A DNA stretch of 32,181 nucleotides from NCBI GenBank assembly GCA_012798455.1, contig JAAZNC010000097.1, positions 1 to 32,181 on the forward strand, written 5' to 3'. Shown in pieces: positions 7,753 to 15,786 of the stretch. This DNA is from Chloroflexota bacterium. GTDB lineage: Bacteria; Chloroflexota; Anaerolineae; Anaerolineales; Anaerolineaceae. The notes under the pieces were generated by a model. That model worked only from the letters and a program-made list of their open reading frames with translations, ran no database searches and had not been told where the DNA came from. The position numbers and the translations under genes were made by a program. How positions within the stretch are numbered: position 1 is the stretch's first letter; every line of letters begins with the position of its first letter.

Positions 7753-9215
7753 GTACCTTATCTCCTTCCGTTGAAACCGCCCTGGAAAGGTTCCGCACCT
7801 TACTCAAGCCTGCCGAGTTCACCAAATTGGTGCAGGTGCTGGAGCAGGATCTGTCCCCCGCCATTCGCATCAACCTGCTGAAACAGGATCCAGACGCTTT
7901 CATCCAGCAATTGCAGGAACGCTATGGCTGGTATTTTAAAGCAGTGCCCTTCTGCCCCAGCGGTTTTGAACTATCAGGACAACCCGAAAATCTGGGTAAG
8001 ACCATCGAACACGCCCTGGGGGAATACTACATCCAAGAAAGCGCCTCCATGCTGCCGGTGGAAATGTTCGATTTGCCGGCAGAGCCAGCCCCGTTGATCC
8101 TGGATATGGCTGCCTCACCGGGCGGCAAGACCACCCATCTGGTGGACCGCACACACGACCACGCCCTGGTGATCGCCAACGACGCCAGCAGCGGGCGCAT
8201 CGCAGCCCTGCGGGTGATACTGGCAAAATGGGGCGCCACCAACCAGGCGATCACCTGCCTGCACGGCGATTATTTCGGTGCGCACCTGCCCGAACGGTTT
8301 GACGTGGTATTGCTGGATGCCCCATGCAGCATGCAGAATCTATATGACAGTCCCTCGCACCCACTGCGCGAAGTGAGCGCAGGAGAACAGCAAAGTCTGA
8401 GCAACCGCCAATTCCTGCTGCTGCGCAGCGCCCTGCAAACCGTGAAGGTGGGCGGACAGGTGGTGTATTCGACCTGCACGCTCTCCCCGCAAGAGGATGA
8501 ACAGGTGGTGCAGCGCGCGCTGGATGAATTCGGCGCTGCGGTGCAACTGGATGACCTCTCCACCCGATTGCCCCATCCCGCTCCGGCATTACTGCAAGAT
8601 GGTATGAACACCTTTTCCTCTGCAATGAAAAATGCGGTGCGCTTGTGGCCGCACATCTTCGGGACAACCGGTTTCTTCACTGCCCGCTTCAGCAAACTGG
8701 ATGCACTTCCCGACCATCACGATAAATATGCGGTCAACACCAACCAGCGCCCGGACTGCAAAAATTGCCTGCCGGATAAAGAGATCAACCTTATATGTGC
8801 GTGGATGAAAGATCTCTATGGATTCGATCTGCAAGCCAGTCTGGAAGCACAATATCTGACCATCCTGGATAGCGGGAATGCTCTGCTGTTGGTACCCTTA
8901 CGCCTGCTGCAGGATTTCAGTGACCTGCCCCTCAGCAGTTTTGGACTGAACGCTTTCAAACGCATCCCCAATGGTCATCAGATCAGCCATGAACTGGCAG
9001 CGCGCTTCGGTCACCGTTTTCAAGCCGGGATCGTCATGCTGGATCCGCAGCAGAGCTGTGCCTATCTGGCACATCAGGATATATTTCTTTCCCATAACAG
9101 CAATTATGTCAGTGGAGAAACGGTATTACTGAAAAATGAATACGGGCAGGTGCTGGGTCGCGCCAAGGCACTCAAGGATCGGCTGAAGAATCTGCTGCCC
9201 CCGCGTTTGCTTTAA
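7749..9215 (+). CDS. rsmF: RsmF-like 16S rRNA m5C methyltransferase (NOL1/NOP2/Sun family)
   Basis: A 488-aa RNA cytosine-C5 methyltransferase. The SAM motif DMAASPGGKTT starts at residue 119. The release cysteine C193 is in DAPCS, and the nucleophilic cysteine C243 is in YSTCTLSPQEDEQ. Its length and the roughly 190-residue C-terminal extension (GLNAFKRIPNGHQIS near 397, then a PUA-like segment) match RsmF/YebU rather than RsmB, and it lacks the NusB-like N-terminal domain of RsmB. E. coli RsmF makes m5C1407 in 16S helix 44, and the Thermus enzyme also modifies 1400 and 1404. The start overlaps the stop of the Rmt-like copy 2 (ATGA), and its 3' end overlaps the convergent rsmE gene by 4 nt. 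The exact target nucleotide is inferred. Confidence 0.85.
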   Translation: MSTLSPSVETALERFRTLLKPAEFTKLVQVLEQDLSPAIRINLLKQDPDAFIQQLQERYGWYFKAVPFCPSGFELSGQPENLGKTIEHALGEYYIQESASMLPVEMFDLPAEPAPLILDMAASPGGKTTHLVDRTHDHALVIANDASSGRIAALRVILAKWGATNQAITCLHGDYFGAHLPERFDVVLLDAPCSMQNLYDSPSHPLREVSAGEQQSLSNRQFLLLRSALQTVKVGGQVVYSTCTLSPQEDEQVVQRALDEFGAAVQLDDLSTRLPHPAPALLQDGMNTFSSAMKNAVRLWPHIFGTTGFFTARFSKLDALPDHHDKYAVNTNQRPDCKNCLPDKEINLICAWMKDLYGFDLQASLEAQYLTILDSGNALLLVPLRLLQDFSDLPLSSFGLNAFKRIPNGHQISHELAARFGHRFQAGIVMLDPQQSCAYLAHQDIFLSHNSNYVSGETVLLKNEYGQVLGRAKALKDRLKNLLPPRLL

Positions 9216-9967
9216 AGCTGCATTTCCCCCAATTCATACAGGATCAGTGCCGGTGCCACGATGGCGGCGGTTTCCATACGTAGGATGCGCCTGCCCAGCG
9301 AAACAAGCTGCACACCCGCCACCTGGAATTGCTCGATTTCCTGCCCGGCAAAACCTCCCTCCGGACCGATGAAAAGAGCCAGCCTGTCACGGTGCTCAGC
9401 CAGTTTGGAATGCGGATGCAATGCATCTTTCAAATTGACGGTCTGTTCGGCTTCCCAGGCTGCCAGACACAACACATCCCCTGTTCCACAACGCTCGATG
9501 ACCTTCGGCAAGCTGTCCACCTCCAGCAGAGGTGGGATATGCCCGCGACCACATTGTTCGGCGGCTTCGCGCAGGATATCTTCCCAGCGCTGGCGGCGTT
9601 TGCTTTCGACCGTCTTATCGCGCACCAGTGAATAACGCGAGACATAGGGTTGGATGGCAGCCACCCCTACCTCGACCGCTTTTTGTAAGATCAACTCGAA
9701 TTTTTCGCGCTGGGTGAGCGAAATGCACAGGGTGATGGCATAGCGCGGCTCGGCGGGTGCAGGTATGCGTTCCAGCACTTTACCCTCCACCGCATCTTCA
9801 TCCAGGCGGGTCAACTGCACCATCAAGGCGGATCCCTGGTTATCCAACACCTGCACCTGCATGCCCTCTTTCAGGTGCAACACGCGGCGGATCTGGTGCG
9901 CCAGGGACTGCGGAAAGAGCACCTTCTCAGAGATGAGGGTGTCCGGCGGGAGAAAAAAACGATGCAT
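9212..9967 (-). CDS. rsmE: 16S rRNA (uracil-1498-N3)-methyltransferase RsmE
   Basis: A 251-aa SPOUT-class methyltransferase, typical RsmE length, making m3U1498 in 16S helix 44. The N-terminal PUA-like region opens with MHRFFLPPDT. Family markers are HQIRRVLHLKEG (residues 24-35), QKAVEVGVAAIQP, GPEGGF (201-206) and LGRRILRMETAA (near 224-235), the knot-forming SAM site. It is convergent with the RsmF-like gene, with a 4-nt overlap of their ends and no room for a dedicated terminator, and divergent from the queuosine-precursor transporter. Confidence 0.93.
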   Translation of the reverse strand: MHRFFLPPDTLISEKVLFPQSLAHQIRRVLHLKEGMQVQVLDNQGSALMVQLTRLDEDAVEGKVLERIPAPAEPRYAITLCISLTQREKFELILQKAVEVGVAAIQPYVSRYSLVRDKTVESKRRQRWEDILREAAEQCGRGHIPPLLEVDSLPKVIERCGTGDVLCLAAWEAEQTVNLKDALHPHSKLAEHRDRLALFIGPEGGFAGQEIEQFQVAGVQLVSLGRRILRMETAAIVAPALILYELGEMQL

Positions 9968-10033
9968 GGGATCACCTTTCCTATAATTTCTTCATTATTT
10001 GCAACGCTATTAATCCATTATACTAAGCAGGTG

Positions 10034-10753
10034 ATGAATCAGGATAAGGTTCAACCGCACGTTTACCGTTATTTCGATCTGGTGATGGCTTTGTTCGTGA
10101 CCGTGTTGATCACCAGCAACATCGCTTCCTCCGCCAAGATCGTGGACTGGGGTTTTTCGATACTGGGAGTGCGCATGGCATTCGATGCCGGTACCTTGCT
10201 CTTCCCCATCAGCTATATCTTCGGGGATGTGCTGGTAGAAGTATATGGGTTTAAGAAATCACGGCGGGTGATCTGGAGCGGTTTCGCCGCCCTGGCACTG
10301 TGCGCACTGACACTGGGAGTGGTGCGCGGGCTGCCGGGTGAAGCTGCCTGGCAGATGCAGACCGGGCAAGCCGCTTATGATGCAGTGCTGGGTGGCATGA
10401 GCAGCGGCGGCATCGTGGTTGCCAGCCTGGTGGCTTACTTTCTGGGAGAGTACAGCAACTCGGTAATGATGGCGGTCATGAAGGTGTGGACCAGCGGCAG
10501 ATTTCTGTGGATGCGCACCATCGCCAGCACGCTGGTGGGAGAAGGGGTGGATTCCTTCTTATTCGCCCTGATTGCGATCCTGTTCGGAGTATTCCCGTGG
10601 GAGGTGTTCACCAGCCTGGTACTGACCAACTACCTGTTCAAGGTCACGGTTGAAGCATTGTTCACACCGCTCACCTACAAGATCGTGAACGGTTTAAAGA
10701 AAGCAGAGAACGAGGATTTTTTCGACCGCGATACGCGCTTCTCACCGCTATGA
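10034..10753 (+). CDS. yhhQ: Queuosine precursor transporter (YhhQ/VUT family)
   Basis: A 239-aa integral membrane protein of the YhhQ/VUT family (PF02592), which imports queuosine precursors such as preQ0/preQ1. Markers are the first helix [20 protein letters not shown], the conserved [17 protein letters not shown] (near residues 57-73) and a C-terminal [17 protein letters not shown]. About six membrane segments are visible. The ATG at 10034 is preferred, with AAGCAGG just upstream and a GTG 3 nt earlier as the alternative. The longer in-frame reading from 9875 runs antisense through rsmE and lacks family similarity. Its proximity to a TGT-family gene supports a role in queuosine or deazaguanine supply. 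The last 6 nt overlap the convergent rsmI gene. Confidence 0.88.
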   Translation: MNQDKVQPHVYRYFDLVMALFVTVLITSNIASSAKIVDWGFSILGVRMAFDAGTLLFPISYIFGDVLVEVYGFKKSRRVIWSGFAALALCALTLGVVRGLPGEAAWQMQTGQAAYDAVLGGMSSGGIVVASLVAYFLGEYSNSVMMAVMKVWTSGRFLWMRTIASTLVGEGVDSFLFALIAILFGVFPWEVFTSLVLTNYLFKVTVEALFTPLTYKIVNGLKKAENEDFFDRDTRFSPL

Positions 10754-11416
10754 ATCAGCACCCGCGATGACCACCGTGTATTCCCCCAGCAGCTTTTCTT
10801 CGGAAAGCTGTTGTTTTATTTCAGAAAGGGTGCCGCGCAGCACCGTCTCGAATTTCTTGGTCAGGTCATTCGCCAAGGCAGCCCGGCGGTCGCCATACAC
10901 CGCGATGGCATCATCCAGGAAAGCCAACAGGCGATAGGGACTTTCATAGAACACCAGGGTATGCGGGGAATTTTTATCGACTTCCATAAAACGCTGACGC
11001 GCGCCGCTCTTGCGCGGGGGAAAACCACGAAAGGTAAAGGAATGCAGTGCCAGCCCGGAAAGCACCAGCGCCATGATGACGGCGGTCGCTCCGGGTACGG
11101 CGGTGACCGGGATCTCGTGCTCGATGGCAGCCCGCACCAGCGAAAAGCCGGGATCCGAGATAGCCGGTGTGCCGGCATCGCTCACCAGTCCGATATGCTT
11201 GCCCTCACGCAGCAGATCCAGCAAATGGTACAGGGTCTTCCGTTCATTGAAGGCATGGAAGGAGATCTGCGGTTTGCTGATCCCGAAATGCTTGAGCAGA
11301 AAACCGGTCTTGCGGGTGTCTTCGCTGACCACATAATCGACCTGTTGGAGCGTTTCGATGCCACGCAGGGTCATATCACCGAGGTTGCCGATGGGGGTGG
11401 AAATGATGTACAGCAT
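10748..11416 (-). CDS. rsmI: 16S rRNA (cytidine-1402-2'-O)-methyltransferase RsmI
   Basis: A 222-aa tetrapyrrole-methylase-fold enzyme making the 2'-O-methyl of C1402 in 16S rRNA, at the P site. Signatures are [16 protein letters not shown] (residues 3-18), SEDTRKT (31-37), [20 protein letters not shown] (77-90), VPGATA (106-111) and FYESPYRL. The usual enzyme is around 280 residues. This one ends right after the methylase domain ([11 protein letters not shown]) and lacks the C-terminal helical extension found in E. coli RsmI. The start is the ATG at 11416. A TATAAC box ends only 5 nt before it, implying an almost leaderless transcript. Confidence 0.92.
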   Translation of the reverse strand: MLYIISTPIGNLGDMTLRGIETLQQVDYVVSEDTRKTGFLLKHFGISKPQISFHAFNERKTLYHLLDLLREGKHIGLVSDAGTPAISDPGFSLVRAAIEHEIPVTAVPGATAVIMALVLSGLALHSFTFRGFPPRKSGARQRFMEVDKNSPHTLVFYESPYRLLAFLDDAIAVYGDRRAALANDLTKKFETVLRGTLSEIKQQLSEEKLLGEYTVVIAGADS

Positions 11417-11421
11417 AATTG

Positions 11422-11427
11422 GTTATA
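11422..11427 (-). promoter_or_regulatory. -10 box directly before rsmI (leaderless-type)
   Basis: On the minus strand TATAAC ends 5 nt before the rsmI ATG, so transcription would begin at or beside the start codon. No convincing -35 element or Shine-Dalgarno is visible. Confidence 0.4.
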
Positions 11428-11503
11428 ATTCTAAACCAAAACCATTCTGGATTATAATTTGGACTAATATTGTCTAATATAATATCTCTTTTACGGAGAG
11501 CCA

Positions 11504-12433
11504 ATGAATTCAAGATCAACCCGCGACCGTGTGAACCCCGAAAAGCTCAACACCACCCCCTTGCGCCGACCGGACTGGATCAAGGTCAGCATGCCGGGCG
11601 GCGAAACCTACGCCTGGCTGAAGGAATTGATGCAGCGCAAGGAACTGCACACGGTGTGTGAAGAAGCACGCTGCCCCAATATGGGCGAGTGCTGGGGCAG
11701 CGGGACGGCTACTTTTCTGGTGCTGGGCGACATCTGCACGCGGCGCTGCGGTTTTTGCGATGTGAAGCGCGGCGTTCCCCTGCCGCTGGATGAAGAAGAA
11801 CCGGAGCGTGTAGCCCAGGCGGTCAAAGCCATGGAATTGAAGCACGCCGTCATCACCAGCGTGGACCGCGACGATGATATTCTGGGCGGGGCGCGCATTT
11901 TCGCACGCATCATCAGCCGCATTCATGAAGAAGTGCCCGGCTGCTCGGTCGAAGTGCTCATTCCTGATTTCCGCGCCGATCCCGAAGCGCTGCGCCTGAT
12001 CATGGCAGAAAAACCGGAAATATTGAATCACAACGTGGAAACCGTTCCGCGCCTGTATCACAGTGTGCAGCCGCAGGACCGCCACGCATGGTCGCAATAC
12101 GTGCTCACCACCGCAAAACAGCTGCAATCGGAGGGTCTGACCAAATCCGGCATCATGCTGGGACTGGGCGAGACCTGGGAAGAATTAGAAGAAACCATGC
12201 GCGAGCTGCGCGATTGGAATGTGGACATCCTCACCATCGGGCAGTACCTGCAGCCCAGCCGCAAGCACTTACCTATCGCGCGCTACTACACCTTGGAAGA
12301 ATTCCAGCAACTGAAGGATTATGGGTACAGCATTGGTTTTCGCTGGGTAGAAAGCGCTCCGCTGGTACGTTCCAGCTACCATGCTGCAGAACAAGTAAGG
12401 GCATTGTCAAAATCCCATTTTGAGTTTCTTTAA
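11504..12433 (+). CDS. lipA: Lipoyl synthase LipA
   Basis: A 309-aa radical SAM enzyme that inserts two sulfurs into octanoyl groups on lipoyl-domain proteins (pyruvate/2-oxoglutarate dehydrogenase, glycine cleavage H protein). The auxiliary [4Fe-4S] cluster motif CX4CX5C is complete (C52, C57, C63 in the CEEARCPNMGEC stretch), and so is the radical SAM motif CTRRCGFC (C78, C82, C85). The downstream GLGETWEE, GQYLQPSRKHLPI and terminal RSSYHA segments are all typical. Length is normal. The ATG at 11504 follows a GGAGAG ribosome-binding site. It is divergent from rsmI. No lipB or lplA is in view. Confidence 0.96.
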   Translation: MNSRSTRDRVNPEKLNTTPLRRPDWIKVSMPGGETYAWLKELMQRKELHTVCEEARCPNMGECWGSGTATFLVLGDICTRRCGFCDVKRGVPLPLDEEEPERVAQAVKAMELKHAVITSVDRDDDILGGARIFARIISRIHEEVPGCSVEVLIPDFRADPEALRLIMAEKPEILNHNVETVPRLYHSVQPQDRHAWSQYVLTTAKQLQSEGLTKSGIMLGLGETWEELEETMRELRDWNVDILTIGQYLQPSRKHLPIARYYTLEEFQQLKDYGYSIGFRWVESAPLVRSSYHAAEQVRALSKSHFEFL

Positions 12434-12490
12434 AGAGATCTTTATTATTCTCAAATGTGAACTTTGCTTCAGATTGGGTTTTTTCTATAC

Positions 12491-12519
12491 TTCAAAAATC
12501 TCTTCATTCTCTATACAAT
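12491..12519 (+). promoter_or_regulatory. Candidate promoter of the CBS-domain gene
   Basis: TTCAAA at 12491-12496 (4 of 6 consensus matches) and TACAAT at 12514-12519, within TATACAAT, are separated by 17 nt. The start codon at 12547 is preceded by a GAGGGAG ribosome-binding site. Confidence 0.5.
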
Positions 12520-12546
12520 AGAAATATAAATAGAAAGTGAGGGAGC

Positions 12547-12987
12547 ATGAAAACGGTAAGCGATATCCTCAAGATCAAGGGCAGCGCTGTCTATTCCATC
12601 ACTCCCGATAATACCGTTCTGGATGCGCTGGAACTGATGGCGGAAAAAGGCATCGGTGCCATCCTGGTGATGGAGAGCAATAAGGTACGCGGTATCTTCT
12701 CTGAGCGCGATTATGCCCGGCGCGTCATCCTACAACACAAGACGGAAGCCGCACCCATCCACGAGGTGATGACGGAAGATATCTATTTTGTACACCTCGA
12801 ACAAACCGTGGAGGAATGCATGGCGCAGATGACCGATAAACACATTCGCCATCTGCCAGTGATACAGGATGATAGTGTGGTAGGGGTCATCTCGATCGGC
12901 GATCTGGTCAAAACTCTCATCGAGCATCAAGCCGATCTGATCCGCAATTTGGAAGACTACATCATGGGACGTGGTTATAACCAGTAA
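12547..12987 (+). CDS. Twin CBS-domain protein
   Basis: A 146-aa stand-alone pair of CBS domains. The first runs from about residue 7 to 66 (GIGAILVMESNKVRGIFSERDYAR) and the second from about 75 to 130 (VMTEDIYFVHLEQTVEECMAQM, then IRHLPVIQDDSVVGVISIGDLVK). Each has the D/S-RD or S-x-GDL adenosine-binding signature. Such proteins form Bateman modules that bind AMP, ATP or SAM and regulate partners. The N-terminus (MKTVSDILKIKGSAVYSI) resembles the widespread bacterial twin-CBS group. The regulatory target cannot be deduced. It has its own promoter and ribosome-binding site and is not linked to an enzyme gene. Confidence 0.9.
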   Translation: MKTVSDILKIKGSAVYSITPDNTVLDALELMAEKGIGAILVMESNKVRGIFSERDYARRVILQHKTEAAPIHEVMTEDIYFVHLEQTVEECMAQMTDKHIRHLPVIQDDSVVGVISIGDLVKTLIEHQADLIRNLEDYIMGRGYNQ

Positions 12988-13276
12988 AGTCATACTTTAA
13001 GTTCACCCCTGTTGCATCAAAGAACTCTTTAAAAAAAGACGTATCAGTGATCATGCCAGATTCACTTGAATTCAACATACGAAAGCAGCAAACAAAAATA
13101 TAAAGAGGGCAAACGATGAATGATAAAAATTTTCTTCATTTTACTTAACTTACCAAAACATATATTGGATTTTGTTTTTTAATTGATTAAACTCAATACA
13201 TAAACTAGCAGACAACATTCATATCAACCTCAATGTAGTGCCTTTAGACAACTCTTTCTTTTCTAAGGAATTTATC
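12988..13276. other. AT-rich intergenic stretch before the subtilase gene
   Basis: This 289-nt AT-rich stretch holds no recognisable gene. One 10-codon open frame (13116-13148, ATG to TAA) has a reasonable AGAGGG box a few nucleotides upstream and could be a leader peptide or chance. No long repeat or strong terminator was seen. Confidence 0.4.
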
Positions 13277-14707
13277 ATGAATACGTATTATGCAAGACCG
13301 AAATTATCAGCATTCAAACACATTAGTTCCTATGAAGAGCTGGAGCAGAAATTGACTAAGGATACAAAGATCATCCACACCATTCTTAAAAATTTATCCG
13401 AACCAGGTTTTAGCTACCGAGGATCCGATCAGCCATCACGTTCGATACGTCCAACCAGGAGCACAGGAGATTTTGAAAACTCTGACAAACGTATTGTTCT
13501 TCATGATGCAACTCTTAGTCAGGATGGACAAAAAAGTTCAAAACGATATCCTACCAAGAGCAGGAACATCCATGAATATGTAATAAGGAAACCCGCTGAA
13601 GTGGGAGAATTTAATAAACAGGGAACTCCCCTGATCGCATTCACTGGGAGTGAATATTCCAAAGAGGTACTGCAAACTCGTGGTTATGAAGTCCTTGATA
13701 GAAAGCCAGATTCAGATGAATTGATCCTCCCCCAACCCACCTCTGTTTTGAAATCGCCTGGCGAAAAAAAAGAACAATACTATAAAAAAAATATCAATTT
13801 CAATGAGGAAAAGGCAGCATTGTTCGATCTTAGGAATGTGAAAGTGCTTATCATTGATTCCGGGCTGGATTTGAAGCATCCTGAATTTCGAGGCATAACC
13901 ATTAATATGCCAGAATCCTGCGATTTTGGACAGGAAGATTTTATTAGAAGAGGGGTTGTGACCAAACATCCATACAACGGAGGGGAAATCTACCAAAAGC
14001 ATTACCACGGAACAGCCGTAAGCAGTTTGGTTTGTGGGAATACCCATGGCGTCGCACGTGGAGTCGAATTGGTGGTCTACAATGTCACCTATGATCAGGA
14101 TGCTTTGACCAGAACACGTTTTGAAAAAGCCATCCTTTATGCTGGTGTTTGCAGACCGGATATCATTTTAATGTCGTGGGGAATAAACGGTAATAATCCT
14201 GTCTTTATGGATGATATTGATTATATCCAAGAATGTTGCGATGATTCCACAGTGATCGTTGCCGCGATTGGAAATGATGGACCCAATACCCATTACAGCC
14301 CCAGCGATTACCCCAATGTGCTGGCGGTGGGTGCCACTGATGAAAATAATGAACTGTGGACAAAATCAGATGGACGAGGGAGCTCCTTTGGCGCTTACAA
14401 CATGAACAATGAAAAAATCATCAAACCCGATATTTATGCACCCGGTGTAAATTTGCAAGTTGCCGTACCAATAGAGATCTCAAAATCCGGGTATCAACAA
14501 TATAGCGGCACCTCCTTTTCTGCCCCACTAGTGGTGGGGGTTGTGGCATATGCCATCTGCATCATGAAAATGAAAAAGAAAGAATTCACTGCCTCTCAGA
14601 TAAAGGAGACAATCATAAAAACCGGAAGGGATTTTAAATTACCATCATCATATGGCAGTGAAAATGGGAAGTTAATTGATTTTTCTGAGGTACTTCAAGC
14701 ATTTTAA
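13277..14707 (+). CDS. Subtilisin-like (S8) serine peptidase without signal peptide
   Basis: A 476-aa S8-family protease. The start at 13277 is preferred over an in-frame ATG at 13238 because TAAGGA lies 7 nt before it. The catalytic triad is complete: D194 in VLIIDSGLDLKHPEF, H244 in HYHGTAVSS, and S413 in YSGTSFSAPLV. The oxyanion Asn is N333 in AIGNDGP. The N-terminal 185 residues are unlike a classic propeptide: a helical start (SSYEELEQKL), a basic low-complexity part near 45-95, then a small domain around GTPLIAFTGSEYSKE. No signal peptide or membrane segment is visible, so it probably acts in the cytoplasm. Base composition is more AT-rich than the RNA-modification genes. Regulated cleavage in a stress or defence setting is conceivable but unproven. 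Confidence 0.88.
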   Translation: MNTYYARPKLSAFKHISSYEELEQKLTKDTKIIHTILKNLSEPGFSYRGSDQPSRSIRPTRSTGDFENSDKRIVLHDATLSQDGQKSSKRYPTKSRNIHEYVIRKPAEVGEFNKQGTPLIAFTGSEYSKEVLQTRGYEVLDRKPDSDELILPQPTSVLKSPGEKKEQYYKKNINFNEEKAALFDLRNVKVLIIDSGLDLKHPEFRGITINMPESCDFGQEDFIRRGVVTKHPYNGGEIYQKHYHGTAVSSLVCGNTHGVARGVELVVYNVTYDQDALTRTRFEKAILYAGVCRPDIILMSWGINGNNPVFMDDIDYIQECCDDSTVIVAAIGNDGPNTHYSPSDYPNVLAVGATDENNELWTKSDGRGSSFGAYNMNNEKIIKPDIYAPGVNLQVAVPIEISKSGYQQYSGTSFSAPLVVGVVAYAICIMKMKKKEFTASQIKETIIKTGRDFKLPSSYGSENGKLIDFSEVLQAF

Positions 14708-14711
14708 ACAA

Positions 14712-14737
14712 GAGGACGATCTCGATAGACCGTCCTC
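14712..14737. terminator. Hairpin between convergent genes
   Basis: A 7-bp stem (GAGGACG 14712-14718 with CGTCCTC 14731-14737) is extended by 3 inner pairs past one mismatch. It lies between the stop codons of the subtilase and of the convergent 251-aa gene. A short T-rich stretch follows on the minus strand, so it could serve either or both genes. Confidence 0.55.
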
Positions 14738-14748
14738 AATAAAGAGCC

Positions 14749-15504
14749 CTACTTCAATGTCCTAAGGTAGGCATCCAATTTCAATTCCGCACCTTTTTTC
14801 CCAAACAACCCTATTAAATAAGGAGCAGCTTTTTCTGTCTCCTTTGGCATCTTTATTTCAATACCCATCAAATTCAATTTTCCGGAAGTAGCAATCGCTG
14901 CAATCTTCCCTCCCATGATCTTCCCCAGATTATCGGACATTTCACCCGCAGCAATGGAGTATTCCTTATATTTGTCCCAATCCAATGCGGAATACGATCC
15001 ATCTTTCTTCATTTTTTCAAAATCTTCTTTCCAGGGCAATTTTTTGCTTTCATCAAATTCAATACAATAAAGAATCCCAGATAAATCCAGGAGTAGCTGA
15101 ATATATTCTTCATCGATCTTTTCAATGGCTACACGTTTAATGGATTCTCCAAACCGGGTATAGGTTTCCCCTCTCAAAAGATACAGCATGCAAGAATCAA
15201 GTACCTGTAACTTCTTCTCTTTTTTTATGATATCCCATTCCATATACTTGGCAATATATTGATAAAGTTCACTTCCTTTTAGATTTTTCAATTCTTTCGC
15301 AACGGTTAAATACTTGTCAATAGTTTTCAAAATAGCACGAACCGGTTTGGTCTTTTCCTCAACTATTGCCCTGTCATCGGAAAGCATACCAATTTGCGAC
15401 AAACGATCTATCGACAACAAAACATCGTCAATATCCCCCTCATGTTCCTGCAAATAATCAAACTCATTGAATATGATTTCATCCAGTGTACTTACATCGG
15501 CCAT
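14749..15504 (-). CDS. Hypothetical protein, cytoplasmic, helical
   Basis: A 251-aa protein that I do not recognise. It is charged and mostly helical, with no membrane segment or signal peptide. Residues 1-110 look like consecutive amphipathic helices (TLDEIIFNEFDYLQEHE, VRAILKTIDKYLTVAKEL). Residues 175-251 contain a Gly/Ala-rich stretch (MGGKIAAIATSG) and a basic C-terminus. The ATG at 15504 has a GAGGGAG box close by. It is convergent with the subtilase and separated from it by only 41 nt, and divergent from the 698-aa orphan. No catalytic motif is seen. Confidence 0.65.
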   Translation of the reverse strand: MADVSTLDEIIFNEFDYLQEHEGDIDDVLLSIDRLSQIGMLSDDRAIVEEKTKPVRAILKTIDKYLTVAKELKNLKGSELYQYIAKYMEWDIIKKEKKLQVLDSCMLYLLRGETYTRFGESIKRVAIEKIDEEYIQLLLDLSGILYCIEFDESKKLPWKEDFEKMKKDGSYSALDWDKYKEYSIAAGEMSDNLGKIMGGKIAAIATSGKLNLMGIEIKMPKETEKAAPYLIGLFGKKGAELKLDAYLRTLK

Positions 15505-15786
15505 TTCTCCCTCATTACTTTCTGTGGCAATTAATCTATCTTGTTTTGAAATTGAAATGTATCTGCCACCCTGATAATTATTATAAGATATTCAAGTATA
15601 AATTCAATCCTTAAGGAAGCTTATCAAATTAGTATGGTTCATGCTCTTTTTCCTCTATAATGAATATATACAAACGGAGGGCGTCGTATAGCAATGTGGT
15701 GAGGAAAACCAGCCCAAGTTCTCACGCGCATCCTGCATTTGCATTACAGCCCTTATTACTATTTTTATGTTCAGGAGAAATAAAGC
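15505..15786. promoter_or_regulatory. Divergent intergenic region with possible structured leader
   Basis: This 282-nt region separates two divergently transcribed unknown genes. TATAAT at 15656-15661 is a plausible -10 for the plus-strand gene and would give a leader of about 120 nt. The leader contains self-complementary pieces: GGGC at 15678-15681 with GCCC at 15749-15752, enclosing GTGAG...CTCAC. A good AGGAG box precedes the ATG at 15787. No known riboswitch class is recognisable. Confidence 0.35.

Noticed and set aside
9875-10033. N-terminal extension of the queuosine-precursor transporter
   Set aside because: It runs antisense through the 5' part of rsmE, lacks family similarity, and a better start with an upstream AAGCAGG exists at 10034.
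13053-13148. Two tiny open frames (16 and 10 codons) before the subtilase
   Set aside because: Only the second has a ribosome-binding-like box; both are too short and unsupported to call genes.
13238-13276. Upstream ATG for the subtilase
   Set aside because: No ribosome-binding site, whereas 13277 has TAAGGA at ideal spacing.
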